Source: Anaerolineaceae bacterium
Lineage (GTDB): Bacteria > Chloroflexota > Anaerolineae > Anaerolineales > Villigracilaceae
Direction of reading: 5' to 3'
DNA: 20,898 nucleotides
NCBI GenBank assembly: GCA_009885445.1
Contig: VFKQ01000113.1
Location: 1-20,898 of the forward strand
Shown here: positions 6,244-11,444 of the stretch, in pieces
Numbering within the stretch: the stretch's first letter is position 1
Layout: the number at the start of each line of letters is the position of its first letter
Position numbers and translations under genes: made by a program
The notes under the pieces: model-generated
Database searches by the model: none
Told to the model about the DNA's origin: nothing
What the model saw: only the letters and a program-made list of their open reading frames with translations

Positions 6244-7668
6244 TTATGGCGTAGGCCAGGTAAGCTCGGGATAGTCGTCAGTTGGGGCGAGTGGCAGAAG
6301 GAATTTTTCGCCTTTGAGTGTGGTATTGAAGAAGGCGATCAAATAGTCGTTGACAATTTTCACCACGCGCGGACCGGCGATCGGCCCCTTCAACCCCAGT
6401 TGCGGAGCGAGTGGCGTGAGCAGGGGTAAGTCGGAAAAGTCGTAATGGCCTGCGCCGGCAATGACGAAGATGCCCAGCGGGTTTTTCAAATTTGGATACA
6501 GGTCGCCGAGCAGTTCGTTATTGCGGCTGGTGGTTCTGCCAGCCCACTCTTCGCTGAACATCAGCAGGGTTTGTTGAGCCAGGCCGCTATTTAAAACATC
6601 AATGGAGATGGGGCGCAGGAATGGGTCCATGCCGAGAACGGCGATACAGCGCGGGTCGCGGCCGCAAAACTCGATGACTGCCCCGCCGCCGGTGGAGTGG
6701 CCGTACGCTCCGATGCGATTCAGGTCAACGGCCTCGGTCGGGATTAATTTCCCAGCGTTGAGTTGGTCAACAACGTAGGACAAGTCATCGGCCCACTGGT
6801 CCACAAGTGCGCGCGCGATGGGTTCGTATTCTTCATTCGTCATGCCCTCGGATTCAGGAAGCGCCTCGGGATTATTTTTTGCGGTTGTGCCATCGGGGAA
6901 GACGGTGATGACCGCGCCGTAGGTATGTTGTACGCCGATGACGACATAACCCTGACTGGCCAGCTGAATCATTTGGTTGCTGTTTTGTGCGGCGAAACCA
7001 TTCCAGCCGTGCGAGAAGATGATGACGGGGAAAGGTTTGCCAGCGTCAGTTAGGGCTGAGTTTTTATAGGCGGGTGTAACTGAAAGTGCCAGGTGATCCA
7101 TAAAATAGGGCGGCAGTTCGAGGATGTCTCCTGCAATGGCGCGCGCATAAACATGCGCATCCTGCATCCACGGCGCATGGACATCTTGCGCCGTGGGCGA
7201 CGACGGATACCAAACTTGGATCATGAATCGGCGCGACTCGTCTTTGCCAGAATACAACTCTTTGCGTGATGCGTCGGTCAGCTCGAAAATTTGTGTGCCC
7301 ACTTGATATGGGCCGGAGGGTGTATCAAGTTGAACGACAGGCAAAACGTAGGGTAAAGCTGTCGAAACAGCAAGCCCGATAAAAGTGAGGACAGAGCCGG
7401 CGGCCCACCAGCCGCGAATCGGCAGGATGGGGCGAGTCGAATCTAGTAAGGCGGGCAGGCTGTGGAGCGCGAAGGCCGCAGTCAAAACATAAAGCGGAAT
7501 CATTTGCCAGCGATAGCCTTCGATGGCGAGATGTGCCAATACGACCAATGTTGCAATGAGCGGCAAGGCTTGCAGGGTGCGCGCTAATTGCGGTGATTGA
7601 ATGTTGAAGAAGCGCGATAGTAAATAGGCGACGAGCAGGAGGGGTAAAAAGATTTCAAGCGGACGCAT
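6244..7668 (-). CDS. Membrane-anchored alpha/beta hydrolase, PAF-acetylhydrolase-like
   Basis: The protein has 474 residues from ATG 7668. Residues 1-112 hold about four hydrophobic helices (near 5-21, 35-50, 56-72 and 88-111). The rest resembles plasma/type II PAF acetylhydrolase and related dienelactone-hydrolase-like esterases. FSHGWNG (218-224) forms the oxyanion region, GHSTGGG (323-329) carries the nucleophile S325, D348 is in GMDPF, and H408 is in GAGHYDFSDLP. The family hydrolyses short or oxidised acyl chains from phospholipids or other esters; the substrate here is unknown. The gene overlaps the stop of the DUF4013 gene by 14 nt, suggesting translational coupling. A TTG at 7728 would extend it by 20 charged residues but deeper into the upstream gene, and is less likely. 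Confidence 0.85.
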   Translation of the reverse strand: MRPLEIFLPLLLVAYLLSRFFNIQSPQLARTLQALPLIATLVVLAHLAIEGYRWQMIPLYVLTAAFALHSLPALLDSTRPILPIRGWWAAGSVLTFIGLAVSTALPYVLPVVQLDTPSGPYQVGTQIFELTDASRKELYSGKDESRRFMIQVWYPSSPTAQDVHAPWMQDAHVYARAIAGDILELPPYFMDHLALSVTPAYKNSALTDAGKPFPVIIFSHGWNGFAAQNSNQMIQLASQGYVVIGVQHTYGAVITVFPDGTTAKNNPEALPESEGMTNEEYEPIARALVDQWADDLSYVVDQLNAGKLIPTEAVDLNRIGAYGHSTGGGAVIEFCGRDPRCIAVLGMDPFLRPISIDVLNSGLAQQTLLMFSEEWAGRTTSRNNELLGDLYPNLKNPLGIFVIAGAGHYDFSDLPLLTPLAPQLGLKGPIAGPRVVKIVNDYLIAFFNTTLKGEKFLLPLAPTDDYPELTWPTP

Positions 7669-8410
7669 GGTTGATTTCGACCGCGGCTGTGTTGAGGCGG
7701 TCGGCTCCTTCTTTGTAGGCTTGGGCAAAGGCTGTGTACATGATCAGGCTGGAGTACATTGTGTATGCGGGCAGTGCGAGCGGAAGCAGGCAAATGAAAA
7801 CGATGGTGATGAGCGCGAATTGAATCGCGAATATCAGGCCCGTGCTGACGACCATATAGATGAGGAAAGCGATTAAGAAGCCGCCCCAGTTGGCGCGAAA
7901 GATCGGCCACCACTCGCGGATGCGGAAACCGGCCTGTAATTCATTGTGAACAACGGTGTGCGTTTCTGCCGCTGGCAGAATCACGGAAATTGCCAGAAGG
8001 AAAGGCGTAAGCAAAAGAAAGAAGACGAACATCAACGGGATGGACAAAAGCATGAACTGCTCTGAATTCGCGCCCCCATTTTGAGAAAGTGTGGGGAATA
8101 GAAATACGCCAAACATGAGTGTGCCAATGATGAGCAGGAATGGCAAAACATAAACCATGCGCACCACGAAAATGTAAAATCCATCCTGCAACATCGCGCC
8201 CCAATCGTCCCATTCCAGCATCTGCGGTTTTTGGCCCGCGTTTACTTGGCGCATAATCCGTGCCATGTAGCCGCTGATCAGGAGCATGGGAATAATGGGC
8301 ACAATGAACATACTCAGTGAGACTAGTGTGCCGATTAAAAAGTTTCGGCGCGCCTGCGCATCAGTGAACGGAAAGGTAAGCAGGTGGTTAAGGTCGAGAT
8401 TGTTGAGCAT
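7655..8410 (-). CDS. DUF4013 family polytopic membrane protein
   Basis: The protein has 251 residues, mostly hydrophobic, with about five to six membrane segments. The family signature is MLEWDDWGAMLQDGF, following GYMARIMRQVNAGQKP. The family's function is unknown. ATG 8410 has AGGAG 5-9 nt upstream; a reading-frame extension to 8590 overlaps the hemolysin III gene and has no ribosome site. It lies 19 bp after hemolysin III and overlaps the hydrolase start, so it belongs to the same operon. Confidence 0.85.
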   Translation of the reverse strand: MLNNLDLNHLLTFPFTDAQARRNFLIGTLVSLSMFIVPIIPMLLISGYMARIMRQVNAGQKPQMLEWDDWGAMLQDGFYIFVVRMVYVLPFLLIIGTLMFGVFLFPTLSQNGGANSEQFMLLSIPLMFVFFLLLTPFLLAISVILPAAETHTVVHNELQAGFRIREWWPIFRANWGGFLIAFLIYMVVSTGLIFAIQFALITIVFICLLPLALPAYTMYSSLIMYTAFAQAYKEGADRLNTAAVEINHASA

Positions 8411-8429
8411 ATATCTCCTGTTGAAGAAA

Positions 8430-9077
8430 TTAAATTTGAGTGAGCGCGATTCCAAACACGGCCACGAAGTGTGCGGCGGCGCCGAGTAAAACAAAAATGT
8501 GCCAGACTTCGTGAAAGCCGAATATGCCTGGCTTGAAGTTGAAAATTTTTGTGATGTAGACCACTGCGCCAAGCGTGTAAATGATTCCACCGGCGAGGAG
8601 CCAGCCCAGCACCCAGGCGGGGAGCGTTGCGAGCATTTGTCCGATGGCCGCGATGCTCAACCAGCCCATCGCAATGTAAATGCCCGCGTTCAACCAACGC
8701 GGCGCGCGGATGAAAAATATTTTCAGCGTGATGCCGATCACGGCCAGCGACCAGACGATGCCGAGCAGGCCCCACTTCCAAAAACCTGTGAAGGCATTGA
8801 TGCAAATCGGCGTGTATGTGCCAGCGATGAGCAGGTAGATGGCGGCGTGATCGATCTTGCGAAAAATTTCGAGCGTCTTGTCTTTGACGTTTACCATGTG
8901 ATACGTGGCGCTCGCAGAAAACATGGCAACCAAACTCAGGCCATAAATGCTGAGCGAAATAATTTTCGTGGGCGTGTTTGCGCCAATGACCAGCAGGGCA
9001 ATCAGCCCGATGAGCGCAAGTATTGCGCCGGCCCAGTGCGTTAAACTATTTACGGGTTCACGAAGTTTTTTTAACAA
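8430..9077 (-). CDS. Hemolysin III family (PAQR/YqfA-type) membrane protein
   Basis: The protein has 215 residues and seven predicted membrane helices. PAQR signatures are present: EPVNSLTHWAGA (7-18), SATYH with H60, KIDHAAIYLLIAGTYTP (74-90) with D76, and FGFHEVWHIFVLLGAAAHF (187-203) with H189 and H193. H60, H189 and H193 match the zinc ligands of the superfamily, whose members include ceramidase-like hydrolases and membrane-fluidity regulators. The historical hemolysin name does not prove cytolysis. The start is TTG at 9077 with GAGGT about 5 nt upstream, that site lying in the last codons of the methyltransferase gene; only 2 nt separate the two genes, so they are coupled. Confidence 0.9.
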   Translation of the reverse strand: MLKKLREPVNSLTHWAGAILALIGLIALLVIGANTPTKIISLSIYGLSLVAMFSASATYHMVNVKDKTLEIFRKIDHAAIYLLIAGTYTPICINAFTGFWKWGLLGIVWSLAVIGITLKIFFIRAPRWLNAGIYIAMGWLSIAAIGQMLATLPAWVLGWLLAGGIIYTLGAVVYITKIFNFKPGIFGFHEVWHIFVLLGAAAHFVAVFGIALTQI

Positions 9078-9079
9078 GA

Positions 9080-9709
9080 CTACCTCTTGGTTGCGAGAAT
9101 GAGGAGCAACCGTCCAGATTGTACTTCAAGAATTTTTGTTGTTGTATCGAAGCCCGCTTTTTCAAATGGCGTTGCCCACTGTTTTAGAAATTGATTCTGC
9201 GCCTCAAGCGGACTCTGGCCCGTGACTCGATAGAGCCAAGTGAGCAGTCTGCTGTTCGGCCACGCGGCAGGCAGGACGATGAGGCGGCCTCCGTTGCGAA
9301 GGACTCTGTGCGCCTCTGACAATGTGCGCGGGTCGAGAATGTAGGGCGTGGGAAAAGTGGCGATGAGGCTGTCGAAAGATTCGTTGCGAAAGGGCAGGGC
9401 TTGCGCAACGGCGCGCGCGAGTTGACCGCGATACTGTCCGTGTTGAATCAAACGTCGGCGGGCGAGGCGGGCCATCTGTGGCGATTCGTCTATCGCGGCT
9501 GAATCCGCTCTGAGGGCGGCGAGGGCGCGTTGTAAATGGCCTGGACCAAATCCCAGTTCGAGGATGCGCGTCCCGCTGATTTCGGTCAGGGCGGATTTTG
9601 TCCACGTGTTCCAGTGGCCAAATGAAACTGCCCACGAGACCAGGTCGTAGAAGATTGCGAGGCCGTGGTAGAGATGATGAAAGAAAAATGCGAGCAGGCG
9701 CTTGAGCAT
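9080..9709 (-). CDS. Class I SAM-dependent methyltransferase
   Basis: The protein has 209 residues. The SAM-binding glycine loop is ILELGFGPGHL (49-59). The following acidic turn, AAIDESPQMARLARRR, and the later FDSLIATFPTPYIL and RVLRNGGRLIVLP, match motifs of ubiquinone/menaquinone-type and phosphatidylethanolamine-type methyltransferases (Methyltransf_11). The N-terminus (LLAFFFHHLYHGLAIFYDLVSWAVSF) is hydrophobic and could lie on the membrane. The substrate is unknown; neighbours suggest a lipid. The ATG at 9709 follows a terminator by only a few bases and has no visible ribosome site, which leaves its expression unclear; a longer TTG start at 9739 lies within the terminator. Confidence 0.82.
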   Translation of the reverse strand: MLKRLLAFFFHHLYHGLAIFYDLVSWAVSFGHWNTWTKSALTEISGTRILELGFGPGHLQRALAALRADSAAIDESPQMARLARRRLIQHGQYRGQLARAVAQALPFRNESFDSLIATFPTPYILDPRTLSEAHRVLRNGGRLIVLPAAWPNSRLLTWLYRVTGQSPLEAQNQFLKQWATPFEKAGFDTTTKILEVQSGRLLLILATKR

Positions 9710-9714
9710 AAAAC

Positions 9715-9748
9715 AAAAAGGGTTTGGCCTGACGGTCAAACCCTTTTT
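9715..9748. terminator. Intrinsic terminator between YtxH and methyltransferase genes
   Basis: A 15-bp stem (AAAAAGGGTTTGGCC pairing with GGTCAAACCCTTTTT, one G-T wobble) has loop TGAC and T runs on both strands. On the minus strand it ends the YtxH operon immediately before the methyltransferase ATG. Confidence 0.82.
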
Positions 9749-9763
9749 TAGTGTTGGAGGCGC

Positions 9764-10147
9764 TTAGGCGGCGGTGGAACTGCCGTCTGACTTTGCGCCG
9801 GTTTTGCGCACGGCGTCGATGGCGCTTTTGCCGCGCGTTTTGACGTCTTCGTAGGCGCTCATTCCGCGGACTTTGACATCCTCGTAAGCGCTCGTGCCGC
9901 GGGTGCGCAGGTCTGCGGCGAGTTCGTCGGCACGGGCGCGGGCCTCGGCGGCGATTTCTTCGGCGCGTGCGAGGGCGGCTTCAGCCGAGACGGAGGCTTT
10001 GTCGCGCAGTTCAATGCTCTTGTCTTTAATCAGGGCGCGGGTTTCCTCGCCCGATTGCGGAGCGAAAAGCAGGGATACGACTGCGCCTGTGAGGCCGCCG
10101 ACGATAAAGCCGACGAGAAATGCTCCAAATTCATCACGATCAGACAT
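9764..10147 (-). CDS. YtxH domain protein with C-terminal 11-residue repeats
   Basis: The protein has 127 residues. The N-terminal YtxH signature is a glycine-rich membrane helix followed by LLFAPQSGEETR (27-37). A long Ala/Glu/Arg-rich amphipathic or coiled-coil stretch follows (38-80), then about two and a half copies of an 11-residue repeat, RGTSAYEDVKV, RGMSAYEDVKT and RGKSAIDAV (83-113). YtxH proteins are small membrane proteins linked to general stress in Bacillus; their biochemistry is unknown. AAGGAG lies about 8 nt before ATG 10147. The DUF948-like gene is 21 bp upstream, and the pairing of these two families is common. Confidence 0.87.
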   Translation of the reverse strand: MSDRDEFGAFLVGFIVGGLTGAVVSLLFAPQSGEETRALIKDKSIELRDKASVSAEAALARAEEIAAEARARADELAADLRTRGTSAYEDVKVRGMSAYEDVKTRGKSAIDAVRKTGAKSDGSSTAA

Positions 10148-10168
10148 GTTGTTACTCCTTTTTTGTAA

Positions 10169-10621
10169 TTAGTTGCGTTTGATACCCATTAATTCTAACA
10201 CACGTTGCAAACCGGCCATGTAGCCATTAAGCTTAATCACAGGTTGGACAACGTTCTCGCCGAGGAATTCTGCGGTGCCGCGCAGGGTGTTGACGGTTTC
10301 ATTCGTAGCCTGCAAGATGGGGCGGACTTCGTTTTGTAAAAGGTTAATCAGGCTGGCGATCTGGACGATTAAGATGACGAGCGCCACGCCGATGACGAGG
10401 GATTCGAGCGCCATGAAGATGAGGAAGACATCGCGCAGACGGCTGACCCATTCGGCGTCGGTTGCTGGGCGCAGAAGAAAAATCACTGCCGCGACAATCC
10501 CCGCAACAATTGCAAAAATAACAATGGAAGCGACAATAATCATGTTGCGCTGGCGTTTTTCGGCTTCGCGCTGGGCGGCGAGTTCTTGAGCAGATAGTGT
10601 GTATGGGTTTGTGTTTGCCAT
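10169..10621 (-). CDS. DUF948-like two-helix membrane protein
   Basis: The protein has 150 residues. A charged N-terminal tail (1-25) is followed by two hydrophobic helices (about 27-50 and 66-92), then an amphipathic tail with NEVRPILQATNETVNTLRGT, which resembles DUF948-type proteins that sit next to YtxH. The function is unknown. No ribosome site precedes ATG 10621, but a TATAAT does lie 6 nt before it, so the message may be leaderless. It can also be read through from the TPR gene 29 bp upstream. Confidence 0.8.
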   Translation of the reverse strand: MANTNPYTLSAQELAAQREAEKRQRNMIIVASIVIFAIVAGIVAAVIFLLRPATDAEWVSRLRDVFLIFMALESLVIGVALVILIVQIASLINLLQNEVRPILQATNETVNTLRGTAEFLGENVVQPVIKLNGYMAGLQRVLELMGIKRN

Positions 10622-10627
10622 GTTGAG

Positions 10628-10633
10628 ATTATA
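10628..10633 (-). promoter_or_regulatory. -10 box of the DUF948-like gene; possible leaderless mRNA
   Basis: On the minus strand TATAAT (10633-10628) is followed by CTCAAC and then the ATG, so transcription would start at or just before the start codon. TTGAAC lies 15 nt upstream as a weak -35. It resembles the arrangement before the CAP gene. Confidence 0.42.
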
Positions 10634-10650
10634 TCATCCGCGCCGCAGGT

Positions 10651-10902
10651 TCAAGAGTCTTCGAGCAGGCGCACGGCCAATTGCATCCAGCGCGCGTGAC
10701 TGTGAACGAGGACGGCTTCGTCGGTGCGGCTTTGTGTGTCCAACAGCCATTCGAGCAAGTGGTAGGCGGGCAGAAAGGTGGGGTGGATTTCCAGCGATTG
10801 TTTAAGCAGTTTCTCCGCCTCGGCCTCATCGTAATTTTGCAGGGAAAGGCGGGCTTGCTGAAACAGCTGAATACATTTTTTGAGATCGGCTTCAAAATTC
10901 AT
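10651..10902 (-). CDS. Small TPR-like protein
   Basis: The protein has 83 residues and no signal peptide or membrane segment. One and a half to two TPR-like helix pairs are visible: FQQARLSLQNYDEAEAEKLL (14-33), then KQSLEIHPTFLPAYHLLEWLLD (34-55). This suggests a protein-binding adaptor of unknown partner. AGGA lies about 8 nt before ATG 10902. It is followed after 29 bp by the DUF948-like gene. Confidence 0.65.
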   Translation of the reverse strand: MNFEADLKKCIQLFQQARLSLQNYDEAEAEKLLKQSLEIHPTFLPAYHLLEWLLDTQSRTDEAVLVHSHARWMQLAVRLLEDS

Positions 10903-10960
10903 ATGTGGTTCCTGATTTATTTAGTCGCTCAGCGAGCGGGTTACGGGTTTGCGCGGCTTT

Positions 10961-10966
10961 ATTATA
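10961..10966 (-). promoter_or_regulatory. -10 box upstream of the TPR-like gene
   Basis: A perfect TATAAT on the minus strand lies 58 nt before the TPR gene ATG. The -35 position falls in or next to the inverted repeat at 10983-11032, with no good match to TTGACA, so this promoter might need an activator or use a different sigma factor. Confidence 0.35.
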
Positions 10967-10982
10967 TGCTCATTTTTATCCG

Positions 10983-11032
10983 CGAATTTTCGCCAGGCTT
11001 GGCGAAGATACAGACAGGTTGGCGAAAATTCG
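10983..11032. promoter_or_regulatory. Nested inverted repeat, candidate shared operator
   Basis: CGAATTTTCGCCA (10983-10995) and its exact complement TGGCGAAAATTCG (11020-11032) form a perfect 13-bp inverted repeat. A third TGGCGAA at 11000-11006 also pairs with the left arm, over a 4-nt loop. The element lies between a minus-strand TATAAT (10961-10966) and a plus-strand promoter (11035-11062), a natural place for a regulator. It is also related to the GCGAATTT repeats at 590-840. Confidence 0.45.
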
Positions 11033-11034
11033 GG

Positions 11035-11062
11035 TTGATTGGCGGAAGCGGCCTGATAGAAT
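11035..11062 (+). promoter_or_regulatory. Predicted promoter of the SCP2-domain gene
   Basis: TTGATT (11035-11040), a 16-nt spacer and TAGAAT (11057-11062) lie just before the SCP2 gene. Transcription would start near 11069, leaving a leader of about 20 nt with the GGAG site. Confidence 0.4.
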
Positions 11063-11087
11063 TGCAGTCAAAGCCGGAGAACAACTT

Positions 11088-11417
11088 ATGTCACTCACAA
11101 TTGTACAACTGATGGAAAAAATGCCGACCGCGTTCCTGCCCGAAAAAGGGCAGGGCGTGGGGGCCGTCATTCACTTTACTTTTACTGGGGTCGAAGCGGG
11201 TGACTGGAGCGCCGTGATTAAAAATGGTCAATGCGCCGTGACTAAAGGGCTTCAGCCCAAAGACGCAAACCTGTCGTTGACCGTTGACTCGGGTGACTTC
11301 ATCAAACTCTTCACTGGCGAGTTGGACCCGATGCAGGCCTTCATGTTGGGCAAGCTCAAACTGGGCGGCGACATGAATCTGGCGATGAAGCTCGTGCAGA
11401 TGTTTCGAATCCGCTAG
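11088..11417 (+). CDS. SCP2 sterol-binding domain protein
   Basis: The protein has 109 residues, a single SCP2 domain without signal peptide. Typical blocks are VGAVIHFTFTG (23-33), a beta strand ending in DWSAVIKNG, then LTVDSGDFIKLFTGELDPMQAFMLGKLKLGGDMNLAMKL, split here as a final helix-strand-helix (residues about 64-105). The domain forms a hydrophobic tunnel that carries lipids or acyl chains. The ATG at 11088 has GGAG about 9 nt upstream; upstream extension to 10905 covers the repeat and promoter and is not coding. Confidence 0.9.
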   Translation: MSLTIVQLMEKMPTAFLPEKGQGVGAVIHFTFTGVEAGDWSAVIKNGQCAVTKGLQPKDANLSLTVDSGDFIKLFTGELDPMQAFMLGKLKLGGDMNLAMKLVQMFRIR

Positions 11418-11444
11418 CCCGTTTCAAACTGCGGGGGTTTTTTT
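11417..11444 (+). terminator. Weak intrinsic terminator after SCP2
   Basis: CCCG (11418-11421) pairs with CGGG (11432-11435) over a 10-nt loop, followed by GG and seven T. The stem is short. It overlaps the converging cyclase gene by a few bases. Confidence 0.45.

Noticed and set aside
8430..9077. Toxin (hemolysin) in the literal sense
   Set aside because: The PAQR motifs show a membrane zinc enzyme or regulator; the name is historical.
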